A stretch of DNA of 64,000 nt from Edaphobacter flagellatus (GCF_025264665.1 NZ_CP073697.1:434001-498000), one strand, 5' to 3'. Counted from the stretch's first letter, positions 55,375-64,000 are shown. Notes: generated from the letters alone by a model not told the origin. A program made the numbers and translations.

Positions 55375-56682
55375 GTGATCCGTCTATCTTTGCTTTCTCG
55401 TCGTCTGGCTGCCATCGCAGTTTTGTTTGCAGGATTCGGTGTGCTTGCTTCCGCTGAATCCATCACCGGAACCGTCGTCAATAAAACACATAACAAGCCT
55501 TCTGCCGGCGACGAGGTGGTTTTGATTCGGCTGGCCCAAGGAATGCAGGAAGCGACACGGACGACAACGGACGCGAAGGGACGCTTTACACTCGATGTGC
55601 CTGATCAGGGTGTCCACCTGGTGCGCGTGACGCACGACAAGGCCAACTACTTCCGGCCGGCGCCTCCAGGAACGCAGTCGGTTGAGGTTGAGGTCTTCGA
55701 TGCTGCTGTAAAAGTGGCAGGCGTCAGCAGCGAGGCCGACGTGATGCGCATCCAGACGGACGAGAGTGGTAACACGTTGCGGATCGTGGAGAACTTCTTC
55801 ATCAAGAATGAATCGAATCCACCCAAAACACAGTTCAGCGATCGGCCGTTTGAGTTTTATCTGCCCGCTGGCGCAGTGATTGAGGGCTCAGCTGCACTTG
55901 GACCTGGCGGGATGCCCGTGCAGGCTTCGCCGATGCCTTTGGGTGACCCGAATCATTACGCGTTCGTCTTCCCGATTCGCCCGGGCGAGACGCGGTTTCA
56001 GATTACGTATCATCTTCCCTACTCCGGCAGCCTGAAGCTCGGACCTAAACCTTCGATGGCCACCGACACGATCGCCATCATGATGCCGAAGAGCATGACT
56101 TTTCAAGCAGGCTCTTCATCCGCTTATTCGCCGGTGACGGAGGAGTTGGCGGCACAGACGTATGTGGCGCGGAACGTCTCGCCATCGCAGCCTCTTGAGT
56201 TTACGATCTCGGGTGCGGGGCAGCTTCCGCGTGATTCGCAGACTGGTGCTGCAGGTGGTGGAGCGGCTGGCGCCAGTGATACCGGTCAGCAGCCTGCCAG
56301 TGGTGCTTCTACGGCCTCCGATACGCGCCCGGGAGGCGGCCTGGGAAACCCCATCGACCCCCAGGGCACGAACGATCCCTGGGCAAAGTACAAATGGTGG
56401 ATCCTTGGCGGTCTTGGCCTTGCGATGGCTGCAGGCGCAGGCGTGATGCTGAAGAACGGCAATCAGCCTGGGGGAGCTGTGCAAGCAATGGCTCCTGTCG
56501 TGCCTGTGGGAGCTGCGCCGCAGGCCGGAGGCGTGCTGACATCCTTGAAGGATGAGTTGTTCGCGCTGGAGACGGATCGTCTTGAGGGGCGCTTGAACGA
56601 GACGGAGTATGCAGAACAGAAGGCGGCTATCGAGGTTGTTCTGAAGCGGGCGCTCTCGCGGAAAGAGCCGCCCACGCTTTAG
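55375..56682 (+). CDS. Carboxypeptidase-regulatory-like membrane protein with CcmI-like C-terminus
   Basis: 435 aa, GTG start. Signal peptide (LAAIAVLFAGFGVLASAES); carboxypeptidase-regulatory-like Ig fold (ITGTVVNKTHNKPSAGDEVVLI to GVHLVRVTHDK, about 28-95); a beta-rich middle with FEFYLPAGAVIEGSAA; a Gly/Ser/Thr-rich linker; one membrane helix (WWILGGLGLAMAAGAGVML, about 343-361); and a C-terminal LKDELFALETDRLEGRLNETEYAEQKAAIE segment that echoes the CcmI-like protein two genes upstream (shared G-x-x-x-E-x-x-YAEQ-x-AA-x-E). Position in the ccm cluster suggests a part in cytochrome c assembly or delivery; this is inference. Confidence 0.68.
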   Translation: MIRLSLLSRRLAAIAVLFAGFGVLASAESITGTVVNKTHNKPSAGDEVVLIRLAQGMQEATRTTTDAKGRFTLDVPDQGVHLVRVTHDKANYFRPAPPGTQSVEVEVFDAAVKVAGVSSEADVMRIQTDESGNTLRIVENFFIKNESNPPKTQFSDRPFEFYLPAGAVIEGSAALGPGGMPVQASPMPLGDPNHYAFVFPIRPGETRFQITYHLPYSGSLKLGPKPSMATDTIAIMMPKSMTFQAGSSSAYSPVTEELAAQTYVARNVSPSQPLEFTISGAGQLPRDSQTGAAGGGAAGASDTGQQPASGASTASDTRPGGGLGNPIDPQGTNDPWAKYKWWILGGLGLAMAAGAGVMLKNGNQPGGAVQAMAPVVPVGAAPQAGGVLTSLKDELFALETDRLEGRLNETEYAEQKAAIEVVLKRALSRKEPPTL

Positions 56683-56756
56683 ACCTTGTGATTCTGCGGC
56701 ATGAAGTGTTGAAACCTTTTTGCGATACTGACGCTTATTGGAAGGGACCAGATCGA

Positions 56757-57275
56757 GTGCTGGAAAAGTTTCTTCGGGCTATACGGATGCTGGCGATGGT
56801 GGCATGGGTGGGTGGCCTTATGTTCTTTGCCTTTGTCGTTGCACCGGTTGCCTTCACGCGTCTAGCCAGCCAGCACCAGGCGGGGCTAGTTGTTGGAGGA
56901 ACACTTGTCATCCTGCATTGGATCGGACTCGCCGGCGGTATTCTCTTCTGCCTTTGCACAGGCATTCTGTGGCTGCGTGCCGAGGTGCCGGCGCGCGTTG
57001 GGTTTGCGATTGAAGCGACATTGACCGTGATCATGCTGGTCGTCACAGCTTATTCGCAGTTCAGTATTCTGCCTCGTATGGAGCAGGACCGCGTGCAGGC
57101 CGGAGGCGAGATCGAAACTGCGGATATGACGAACCCCGCGCGTGTTCACTTCGAACGATTGCATGTTCTCTCGGAGAGGCTTGAGGGTCTGGTTTTGTTT
57201 TGCGGAATCGGTGTTGTTCTGGTGCTGGCGCGCGAATCGCAATGGCCTGAGACAGGTAAACTCAAAGAGTTATGA
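56757..57275 (+). CDS. DUF4149-domain membrane protein
   Basis: 172 aa from the GTG at 56757; the frame is open 23 codons upstream to another GTG, but that part lacks homology. Four hydrophobic helices: LAMVAWVGGLMFFAFVVAPVAF (with the WVGG..F..FVVAP signature), GTLVILHWIGLAGGILFCLCTGIL, ATLTVIMLVVTAYSQFSIL and GLVLFCGIGVVLVLA. It belongs to a family of uncharacterised membrane proteins related to copper-resistance D-like proteins. It follows the ccm-linked genes on the same strand. Confidence 0.75.
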   Translation: MLEKFLRAIRMLAMVAWVGGLMFFAFVVAPVAFTRLASQHQAGLVVGGTLVILHWIGLAGGILFCLCTGILWLRAEVPARVGFAIEATLTVIMLVVTAYSQFSILPRMEQDRVQAGGEIETADMTNPARVHFERLHVLSERLEGLVLFCGIGVVLVLARESQWPETGKLKEL

Positions 57276-57379
57276 TGTCCTGAGGCTGATGAGACTACGG
57301 GCCGAAATGGTTCGTTCTCTTTTATGCACGTCATTTTATGAAAGCTGGCAATACGGCACCGCCCACACGAAGATAACCG

Positions 57380-58108
57380 ATGTCATCACTCTGGTTGAGC
57401 CTGACGCTTGGCGTCGCCGCGGCCCTGGCGGATTATCTGGGTGGAGTTCTGCTGGTGAGACGCTCACCTTCTGCGCGCTCGCTGCGGTACTTTGTGGCCC
57501 TGGGCGCGGGCTTTATGCTTGGGGCGGCCGTGCTGGAGATGATTCCTGAGGGGATCAACATCAATCCTCGAGGAGCTCCGCTGCTGGTATTGCTGGGGTA
57601 CTGTGGGGTGCATTTGCTCGAGCATACGCTGGTACCTCATTTTCATTTTGGCGAAGAGACGCACCATGATGAGATTCTCTCTGCCAGAACCAGCTACTCT
57701 GTGCTGCTTGGCTTGGCGGCGCATACGTTCTTTGATGGCATTGCCATTGGGTCAGGCTTTGTGATTTCGCACTGGCTTGGCTGGGTGATCTTTATCGCTG
57801 TCTTTCTTCACAAGCTGCCGGAAGGATTTACGGTAGCAAGCGTAATGCTCGCCAGCGGACGCGGACAGCGGGCAGCACTCAATTCAGCGATGTTTCTGGG
57901 AGCAACGACGCTTGCCGGGGTGCTGGTGATCAATCTACAGCCTGCGTGGGTGCGCGTTGGATTGCCGCTATCGGCTGGCGTGACGATCTACGTCGCGGCA
58001 ACAGATCTTGTGCCGGAGGTCAACCGAGAACCTGGTATTCGCATGGCTCTCGTCTTTTTTATTGGCGTCGTTATCTTTTTCCTCTTGAAGCTTTTAAGCC
58101 CCATTTAG
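57380..58108 (+). CDS. ZIP-family divalent metal transporter
   Basis: 242 aa, about eight membrane helices. Metal-binding helix motifs HTFFDGIAIGSG (TM4) and HKLPEGFTVASV (TM5) are the ZIP binuclear site; the His-rich loop HFHFGEETHHDE between TM3 and TM4 is the usual cytoplasmic metal-binding loop. It probably imports Zn, Fe or Mn. The stop overlaps the convergent NHL gene by 4 bp, with no terminator between. Confidence 0.9.
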   Translation: MSSLWLSLTLGVAAALADYLGGVLLVRRSPSARSLRYFVALGAGFMLGAAVLEMIPEGININPRGAPLLVLLGYCGVHLLEHTLVPHFHFGEETHHDEILSARTSYSVLLGLAAHTFFDGIAIGSGFVISHWLGWVIFIAVFLHKLPEGFTVASVMLASGRGQRAALNSAMFLGATTLAGVLVINLQPAWVRVGLPLSAGVTIYVAATDLVPEVNREPGIRMALVFFIGVVIFFLLKLLSPI

Positions 58109-60483
58109 TTTGCCGGAGCAACGACAAGCGTTACAGTCGCTGCGTGCTGAATGCTGTTTCCCGATGCTCCGGTCGCAGTGCCAGTAACGGTAATGGTGTA
58201 GCTCTTTGGTGTCTGCGTTGTCGACGTTCCTGTAAAGACGCGATCGCCGCAACCTGTTGCAGAGATCAACGTAAAGAGCGACAGAAGAGCCATGCAAGGC
58301 ACTGCAATCCGTCTCCTTCGCAGATGCAGCAGAATTGTGGCAAAGGGCAACAGCGCGAAGGCAACACCCATGTTTTGCTGGACGAGTGCAGACCTGGGAG
58401 TCGCGACCGTCAAGGTCACGACCGTCGCGCTGGCTCCTGGGGGGACGTAGGCTGGATTAAAGGATGCGGTAGCCAGATTAGGAAGTCCAGCCGCAGAGAG
58501 CGATATCTGACTGGACAGTCCGGCTTGAGGTTGCACGGTAAAGGTAAAGTTAGCGGATGCTCCCGATACGATTGTCTGCGTAGTGGAACCTGTTGGGGCT
58601 AACGAAAAATCGACGGGACCCGAGGGAGAGCCCGGAATCGTAATTGGTGATGGCGACGAACTGCTCGGCATGAAGTTTCCATCGCCGGAGTAGGCCGCGA
58701 TCAGACTATGCTGCCCGGTGCTGAGTGTGCTGGTTGAAAAGACTGCATCTCCTGATGCGTTGGGAACAAGTGAAGTGAGTGGGACTCCTTGATCCAGAAT
58801 CGTAAGGATGCCTGTCGGTGTACCAGAGGTCGTACTTGCGACGTGCGACGTCAATGTCACCGTTTGGCCTGTCAGCGCGGCGGTTAGAGTCGTTGCGGAA
58901 GCAGCCTTGGTGATCGTCAGGCTCGGGGTGGAAGCCAGGACATAATTTCTGGCTGCCGCTCCTGCGAGATATACCACGACAGGATAATCACCGGGTGATG
59001 AAAACGTGGTGGCTCCAATCGAGAAGGTGGCCGATACGTTTGCCTGATCACGCGCAAGTATTCCTGTCAGTGTGCCGGCAATTTGTGGAATGGTTTGTCC
59101 ATAGGAGATGGAAGCAGGCACGACAGTGGCCGTTATCGAGATTGGGCTTACCGTAAGTGTGAACGTCTGGCTCTGCGCGGGGCTATGTGTCTGGTCGCCT
59201 GTGTAGGTTGCTGTTAGTACATGCTGCCCGGCCTCCAAGGTGGAGGTATCGAATTGAGCCGTATTTGCCGAAAGCGTAACTTCTGCGATGGTGTTGGTGC
59301 TTGCAGCACGGCTATCAAAAAAGGTGACCCTGCCAGTGGCTCCTGAAGAATTCAGGCGCGCAGTGATGAAGCCGGAACCGTAAGAGACGACGGATGGTCC
59401 TGTAAGCGTGAGCACGCCTGGAATGGTCGTGCCAAGTCCAGCTATGGTCCTAAGCGAGGTGCTGTCGACAACCTGACGGATACGCGCGTTTGCCGTGTCG
59501 GCGATGCTCATGGCTCCCGCAGGAGAGAAGGAGACTCCTTGTGGGGTATCCAGACTTGCTTGCACAGGGGCGCTTCCGTCTCCTGCGAACATCTGTGTAC
59601 CGTCTCCAGCTATCGTCGCGATGGCCCCCGTCGCGGAGTCAATTCGACGTATGCGATGATTCGCTGCATCCGCTATATAAACATTCCCTTGTACATCAAG
59701 GGATACACCCCGAGGCAACGCTAGTGACGTTAGCTGACCGTTTCCTGCGAGCGTTATTATTACGCCTGTAGAAGGGTCGACCTTGCGAATGCGATTGTTA
59801 TTGGTATCGGCGATGTAAAGATTGCCGACTGAATCCACACCAATCCCATTGGGGGAATTCAATAAGGCTGTCGTTGCATTCGCACCTTCGCCATCAAACC
59901 CCTGATCTCCACTACCGGCTACAGTCGTGATTCTTCCTGTCGTATCGATCTTTCGGATGCGATGTGCCCTTGCATCTGCTACGTAAAGATTGCCTGGAGT
60001 ATCTACTGCTATCGCTACAGGGAGATCAAGGCTGGCGTTCAATGCGGAGCCGCCATCCCCGCCAGCCCCTGCAGAGGAGCCTCCTGCAATGGTCGTAATC
60101 ACTGCGGTCTTCAGATCGACACAACGGATGCGGTGATTATGGCTGTCAGAGATGTAGAGATTGCCTGCATGAACAGCCAAGCCCAGCGGTGAGTCAAGGA
60201 GCGCCTGCGTGGCCTGCCCACCATCTCCATCGAACCCCTGGATGCCGGTCCCCGCTATGGTTGTCATATTGCCTGTGTTATCAACCTTGCGGACGATGTG
60301 CCGAGCAGTCTCGGCGATATAAAGATTTCCCTGCGCATCAAACGCGATCGCCGAGGGCAGGAGCAGCGGGACGCTAGTCGCTGCAGTCTGCGAATGTGCA
60401 ACGACTCCCGAGAAAAGCAGGATAAGCACCAATCTTGTTAGATTGGCGCGACAATACAAGGCAAAGGTGCTCAGCAGGCCCAT
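58105..60483 (-). CDS. Secreted NHL-repeat / Ig-like protein
   Basis: 792 aa from the ATG at 60483 (32 codons of the open frame lie upstream without signal character). Signal peptide (LTRLVLILLFSGVVAHSQ). The N-terminal 320 residues form about six NHL beta-propeller repeats, each with the LP-AIAFDAQGNLYIAETA pattern and a following TIAG.G..GFDGDGG unit. Then come Ig-like and MBG-type modules (TVSPISITATVVPASISYGQ) and a C-terminal low-complexity part with a membrane-like LLPFATILLHLRRRR and a late lipobox-like ISATGC. A large family in Acidobacteriota, thought to bind glycans or proteins at the cell surface. Ligand unknown. Confidence 0.83.
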   Translation of the reverse strand: MGLLSTFALYCRANLTRLVLILLFSGVVAHSQTAATSVPLLLPSAIAFDAQGNLYIAETARHIVRKVDNTGNMTTIAGTGIQGFDGDGGQATQALLDSPLGLAVHAGNLYISDSHNHRIRCVDLKTAVITTIAGGSSAGAGGDGGSALNASLDLPVAIAVDTPGNLYVADARAHRIRKIDTTGRITTVAGSGDQGFDGEGANATTALLNSPNGIGVDSVGNLYIADTNNNRIRKVDPSTGVIITLAGNGQLTSLALPRGVSLDVQGNVYIADAANHRIRRIDSATGAIATIAGDGTQMFAGDGSAPVQASLDTPQGVSFSPAGAMSIADTANARIRQVVDSTSLRTIAGLGTTIPGVLTLTGPSVVSYGSGFITARLNSSGATGRVTFFDSRAASTNTIAEVTLSANTAQFDTSTLEAGQHVLTATYTGDQTHSPAQSQTFTLTVSPISITATVVPASISYGQTIPQIAGTLTGILARDQANVSATFSIGATTFSSPGDYPVVVYLAGAAARNYVLASTPSLTITKAASATTLTAALTGQTVTLTSHVASTTSGTPTGILTILDQGVPLTSLVPNASGDAVFSTSTLSTGQHSLIAAYSGDGNFMPSSSSPSPITIPGSPSGPVDFSLAPTGSTTQTIVSGASANFTFTVQPQAGLSSQISLSAAGLPNLATASFNPAYVPPGASATVVTLTVATPRSALVQQNMGVAFALLPFATILLHLRRRRIAVPCMALLSLFTLISATGCGDRVFTGTSTTQTPKSYTITVTGTATGASGNSIQHAATVTLVVAPAN

Positions 60484-60578
60484 GAAAGAGTTACCGCTGA
60501 GCTTACACGATCTGCCCGGTAAAACAGATATCTCTTTAGGTGAGCTGGCACAGAATCTCTGTGCCAGCCGAAGATCCA

Positions 60579-61424
60579 TTATTCTGCGACTGTAGGGTTG
60601 CGCAGGCTGCCAAGCTTTTCGATCGTAACGATCATCTCTTCGTTTGGCTTGATCCAGCGCTGGGGGGTGCGGCCCAGCCCAACGCCCTCAGGCGTTCCGG
60701 TGCTGATCACGTCGCCCGCTTCGAGCGGTGTCAGGTGCGAGATATGCTCGATTAAAGCCGGGAGCTTGAAGATGAGATCGCTCGTGTTCGAAGACTGCAG
60801 CGTCTCGCCATCAATCGTCAGGGAGATATCCAATGCATGCGGATCGGCAATCTCATCTGCCGTTACGATCGACGGTCCTATCGGAGTAAATGTGGGAAAG
60901 GACTTTCCTAACGTCCACTGCGATGTAGCGAGCTGTATGTCGCGCGCGCTGACATCATTGATGATGGTATAGCCGAAGATATATTCCTTCCAGTCAGCGG
61001 CGGGAATCTGATATCCAGATTTGCCGATCACAACGGCGAACTCAGCCTCATAGTCTGGCTGCGAACTGATCTTCGGCAGGATGACTGGAGTGTCAGGGCC
61101 TATGACAGAGCTACGCAGTTTCATAAACACAGTCGGGACTTTTTGAACCGCCATCTTCGACTCTTCTGCGTGACGTGCATAGTTCAATCCAATGCAGAAG
61201 ATCCGCGATGGACGAAGAGGGGCCTGAAGCCTGACCTCACTGAGAGGAAGCCGCGGAGCCTGATTCAGCTTACCGGCGATGTCGCGAAGACCTTCGTTTC
61301 CAGCCTCAATAACGTCAATGACACTGGAATATCCCAATCCTGAAAGATCGACAACCTTTTCCCCCACCAGCGCGCCAGGAAGACTGGCCGAGGAACCCTT
61401 GCTTGCAAACGTAACGAACTTCAT
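60579..61424 (-). CDS. FAH-family hydrolase, probable 2,4-diketo-3-deoxy-L-fuconate hydrolase
   Basis: 281 aa. Fumarylacetoacetate-hydrolase fold: FCIGLNYARHAEESK, the metal ligands in QPDYEAEFAVVIGKSG, NDVSARDIQ and GTPEGVGLGR. Alone it could act on several beta-diketones, but its ATG overlaps the stop of the L-fuconate dehydratase gene (ATGA) and an SDR is upstream, the set described in Xanthomonas where this enzyme cleaves 2,4-diketo-3-deoxy-L-fuconate to pyruvate and L-lactate. Cytoplasmic. Confidence 0.85.
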   Translation of the reverse strand: MKFVTFASKGSSASLPGALVGEKVVDLSGLGYSSVIDVIEAGNEGLRDIAGKLNQAPRLPLSEVRLQAPLRPSRIFCIGLNYARHAEESKMAVQKVPTVFMKLRSSVIGPDTPVILPKISSQPDYEAEFAVVIGKSGYQIPAADWKEYIFGYTIINDVSARDIQLATSQWTLGKSFPTFTPIGPSIVTADEIADPHALDISLTIDGETLQSSNTSDLIFKLPALIEHISHLTPLEAGDVISTGTPEGVGLGRTPQRWIKPNEEMIVTIEKLGSLRNPTVAE

Positions 61425-62725
61425 TTCTTTCTCCAGACCTCACCATCAGGATATGCAAAACGGCTAAGGGATTCTTTGCGAATCTCGATGCTGTATCCCG
61501 GCTCGTGAGGCACCTGATAATGCCCATTGCGGATGTGAACCGGGGTTACAAAGTGTTCGTGCAGATGGTCGACGAACTCGATCACCCTGTTCTTCAGCGT
61601 GGTGGAAACAGAGAGAAAATCGAACATCGAAAGATGCTGCACATATTCGCAAAGGCCGACGCCTCCAGCATGAGGACAGACGGGTTTCTTGAACTTTGCG
61701 GCCATCAACAGTATGGCGAGATTCTCGTTGACTCCGCCAACGCGGCAGCTATCAAGTTGCACCACATCAATCGCATCAGCCTGCAGAAACTGCTTGAACA
61801 TGACACGATTATGACAATGCTCGCCTGTCGCAATGCGAACGGATGGCACTTCGCGACGGATACGGGCATGGCCGAGAATATCGTCCGGGTTTGTCGGCTC
61901 TTCCATCCACCAGGGTTTTAACTCAGCAAGCTGGCTTGTGCGCTCGATCGCTTCAGGCACTCCCCACTTTTGGTTCGCATCGACCATGAGTTTATTTGTC
62001 CAGCCAATTTCCTCACGGACGATATGGCCACGCCGCAGATCATCAGCAGCATCGCCGCCTACCTTCAGTTTGAAGTGCGTCCAGCCATCGGCGAGAGCTT
62101 CCTTCGAGAGACGCCGGATCTTCTCCTCTGAGTAACCAAACCAGCCTACCGACGTGGTGTATGCGGGATACCCATTCTGCTCAAGGAGAGCCAGGCGCGC
62201 TGCCTGTCCGTGATTTCTGGCCTCGGTGAGGATATCGCAGGCTTCGTGCGGAGTAATTGCATCATCGATATAGCGGAAGTCCACCGCTTTCAAAAGCTGG
62301 CATGCCTCGAGATCGGTAAGCAACCGCCACAGCGGCTTCTTTTCAGCGCGCGCGTAGAGATCCCAGACAGCATTAACAAGGGCGCCTGTCGCCAGATGGA
62401 TCACTCCCTTTTCGGGGCCCAGCCAGCGGAATTGGGAATCATCCGTAAGTTGCCGCGAGAAAGCGCACATGTCTTCGGTCAGCGAACTTAATGTGCGATT
62501 GACAACATAGCGGGTGAGGTAATTCAGTGCTTCGACGACAAGATCGGTTCCGCGGCCCAGAGTAAAAGTGAGGCCATGCCCCTCAAGGCCAGAGTTTGTC
62601 TCAAGAATGCAGTACGCTGCAGAATAATCAGGATCCTTATTAACAGCATCTGAGCCGATATGTTCGCGCGAAGTTGGAAAGCGCAGATCAATGACACGGG
62701 CTCCGGTGATCGTTATTTCGCTCAA
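61421..62725 (-). CDS. L-fuconate dehydratase (enolase superfamily)
   Basis: 434 aa, matching the family. It dehydrates L-fuconate to 2-keto-3-deoxy-L-fuconate. Enolase-superfamily residues: KLKVGGD (Lys pair of the KxK motif), metal ligands Asp in MVDANQKW, Glu in WMEEPTNPDD and Glu in IATGEHCHN, and the catalytic His in PHAGGVGLCEYVQHLSMFDFL, wording specific to fuconate dehydratases. Middle gene of a three-gene operon: 56 bp after the SDR gene and a 4-bp overlap with the FAH gene. Confidence 0.93.
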   Translation of the reverse strand: MSEITITGARVIDLRFPTSREHIGSDAVNKDPDYSAAYCILETNSGLEGHGLTFTLGRGTDLVVEALNYLTRYVVNRTLSSLTEDMCAFSRQLTDDSQFRWLGPEKGVIHLATGALVNAVWDLYARAEKKPLWRLLTDLEACQLLKAVDFRYIDDAITPHEACDILTEARNHGQAARLALLEQNGYPAYTTSVGWFGYSEEKIRRLSKEALADGWTHFKLKVGGDAADDLRRGHIVREEIGWTNKLMVDANQKWGVPEAIERTSQLAELKPWWMEEPTNPDDILGHARIRREVPSVRIATGEHCHNRVMFKQFLQADAIDVVQLDSCRVGGVNENLAILLMAAKFKKPVCPHAGGVGLCEYVQHLSMFDFLSVSTTLKNRVIEFVDHLHEHFVTPVHIRNGHYQVPHEPGYSIEIRKESLSRFAYPDGEVWRKK

Positions 62726-62781
62726 TTTCTAAGTTTCCTTTTGTGTCAAAGTTATAAATTCGCTCTATGCATCGGCTCAGT

Positions 62782-63531
62782 TCAAGCCGCCGTCCATCCC
62801 CCATCGATCGGCAGGACAGCTCCATTGATAAACTCCGCCTCTTTCGAACATAGATAGCGAACCATGGAGGCTACATCTTCAGGAGTTCCAAGCCGGCCGA
62901 TTGGCTGTCGCGCCACCAACTCAGCACGAATCTTCTCTTTCTCATGAGAGTGATATTTCTCAAGGTAGCCTTCGACAAAGGGCGATTGAACCGTTCCCGG
63001 AGCGATGCAGTTAGCTCGCAACTCTTTTGGATAGTCGACTGCGATCTGTCGAGTCATCGCCTGCACCGCTCCTTTGCTGGCACAGTAGGCGAATCGCTGT
63101 TTCACTCCAACAGCTCCGGCGACAGACCCGATATTGACGATGGAGCCATGTGATTCGAGCAGGAGAGGAAACGCAGCCTTGGTCACCAGGAAGATGCTGT
63201 TTACATTGACGCGCATGACACGGTCGAAGTCCGCCTCAGAGGTTTGGGAGATATCACCGACCAAGCCAATGCCAGCGCAGTTAACCAAAATATCGAGGCG
63301 CGATAATGAGCCGATGGTCTTCATGATCGATGCCGTATCGGTCACGTCCATCGAAACAGCGCGGGCACCGGGAAGCTCTGCTGCGAGGGATTCACCCGCC
63401 GTGAGGTTGAGATCGGCGATAATCACCTGGGCACCTGCCCGGGCAAGTTCTCTTGCCGTCGCAGCACCAATCCCGCTGGCTCCTCCTGTCACAAGGGCAA
63501 CTTTATTTTCCAGGTAAAAGGCTTCCGTCAT
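62782..63531 (-). CDS. SDR-family oxidoreductase, probable 2-keto-3-deoxy-L-fuconate dehydrogenase
   Basis: 249 aa. Classical SDR: TGGASGIGAATA (NAD-binding), NCAGIG, the catalytic Ser-Tyr-Lys in GSVAGAVGVKQRFAYCASKGAV, and C-terminal INGAVLPIDGGWTA. An Asp after beta-strand 2 (IIADLN) indicates NAD+ use. First gene of the fuconate operon; together with the next two it makes the route fuconate, ketodeoxyfuconate, diketodeoxyfuconate, pyruvate + lactate. Fucose dehydrogenase, lactonase and a transporter are not in the window. Confidence 0.85.
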   Translation of the reverse strand: MTEAFYLENKVALVTGGASGIGAATARELARAGAQVIIADLNLTAGESLAAELPGARAVSMDVTDTASIMKTIGSLSRLDILVNCAGIGLVGDISQTSEADFDRVMRVNVNSIFLVTKAAFPLLLESHGSIVNIGSVAGAVGVKQRFAYCASKGAVQAMTRQIAVDYPKELRANCIAPGTVQSPFVEGYLEKYHSHEKEKIRAELVARQPIGRLGTPEDVASMVRYLCSKEAEFINGAVLPIDGGWTAA

Positions 63532-63608
63532 AGGTTGAAATCATACTCCCAAAAAAGAATATCCTGTTTTCCGGCATTCGTAAGCAAAGAATACTTTTAA
63601 AAGAAGAA

Positions 63609-63627
63609 CCCGGGCATAGCGCCCGGG
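63609..63627 (-). terminator. Terminator after the partial beta-propeller gene
   Basis: CCCGGGC (63609-63615) and GCCCGGG (63621-63627) form a strong stem with loop ATAGC. On the minus strand it is followed by TTCTTCTTTT. It separates the upstream propeller gene from the fuconate operon. Confidence 0.85.
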
Positions 63628-63652
63628 CCTCCAGCAAGCTGTGGTGTTCTTT

Positions 63653-64000
63653 TTAAGGTAGGGTCTGGAAACGTCCATTGCTCAGACCGAGAGCAAATGG
63701 CTGGTATACAGGCACGGCGGCTCCGATAACCTCGGTAATGAAGTTAGCCGGGCTTCCGGATGGTCCTTCATTAGCGATCCAGACATTGCCGGACTGGTCG
63801 ATCACAATCGAACGCCCCACCGAAAGATAGCTTGAACTCAGTTGCAGCCCGTTTGAGAACAGCGGAGTGCCCAGAGCACTGATCTCCGTCAGGCTGCCGG
63901 AACCTCCCGTATTCGCTGTCCAGATATTGGATCGGCCATCGAGCGCGATAGAGGTCGGCAGGGAGAGACCACCCAAGCCGGCTGCGGTTGGCCATCCACT
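63653..64000 (-). CDS. NHL/streptogramin-lyase-like beta-propeller protein (3' end only)
   Basis: Only the last 115 residues are in the window; the frame is open to the right edge, so the start lies outside. Repeated blades are visible: LSLPTSIALDGRSNIWTANTGG and RSIVIDQSGNVWIANEGPSG, the W-I/T-A-N pattern of Vgb/NHL-like propellers. Ends ...ALGLSNGRFQTLP. Probably secreted, like many similar acidobacterial proteins. Terminator downstream. Confidence 0.72.
   Translation of the reverse strand, partial: SGWPTAAGLGGLSLPTSIALDGRSNIWTANTGGSGSLTEISALGTPLFSNGLQLSSSYLSVGRSIVIDQSGNVWIANEGPSGSPANFITEVIGAAVPVYQPFALGLSNGRFQTLP

Overview
The window looks like chromosomal DNA of an Acidobacteriota bacterium, most likely family Acidobacteriaceae (class Terriglobia; relatives of Terriglobus, Edaphobacter, Granulicella). 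The signs are an Oar-type TonB-dependent receptor of about 1,200 residues with a carboxypeptidase-regulatory domain, NHL/Ig-like secreted proteins, a soluble Ser/Thr kinase fused to TolB-like and TPR regions, GC-rich genes, and GC-rich intergenic repeats containing GGAATGACAC. No rRNA, intact tRNA, CRISPR array, insertion sequence, integrase or phage gene was found. The genus assignment is inference.

Layout. 0-5.3 kb (minus): 5' part of an Mla-type ABC ATPase, then mobA, an M20 dipeptidase, kbl and tdh (threonine to glycine + acetyl-CoA), and an RcnR/CsoR-family metal sensor with its own palindromic operator. 6-10 kb (plus): Oar-like outer-membrane receptor, closed by a terminator shared with pnp. 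9.9-12.9 kb (minus): rpsO-pnp with a hairpin plus T-run between them. 13-22.4 kb: small housekeeping and envelope genes (DinB-like protein, TPR, PspC/zinc ribbon, lysA, HExxH peptidase, yebC, PagL-like protein, ftcD, secreted unknown).

22.4-30.2 kb: flagellar rod, ring and hook-filament cluster flgF-flgG-flgA-flgH-flgI-flgJ, then flgM-flgK-flgL, with a divergent CheY-like gene. A sigma-54-type -24/-12 element precedes flgF and a near-consensus sigma-28 (FliA) promoter precedes flgM, which suggests an RpoN-to-FliA cascade. 31-35.6 kb: bacterial SET-domain protein, dnaX-ybaB-recR, and a Tat-exported purple-acid-phosphatase-like enzyme. 36-43.4 kb (minus): central carbon genes eno, gnd-zwf-sirtuin, PAP2 phosphatase, gpmI. 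43.8-51.5 kb: glycine-zipper secreted protein, Ser/Thr kinase, second PagL-like protein, GT61 glycosyltransferase, Na+/solute symporter. 52-58.1 kb (plus): response regulator, ccmF-ccmH and a CcmI-like small protein, a carboxypeptidase-regulatory membrane protein sharing a C-terminal motif with it, a DUF4149 protein and a ZIP transporter. 58.1-64 kb (minus): NHL/Ig-like secreted protein, a three-gene non-phosphorylative L-fuconate operon, and the 3' end of another beta-propeller gene.

I found no wholly new system. The observations most worth a second look are the paired sigma-54/sigma-28 flagellar promoters with a possibly leaderless flgF, a metal sensor whose ligand set (RcnR) and operator (CsoR) disagree, two PagL-like proteins changed at the third catalytic position, FlgH without a lipobox, an atypical CcmH cysteine motif, and a post-SET-containing bacterial SET protein.
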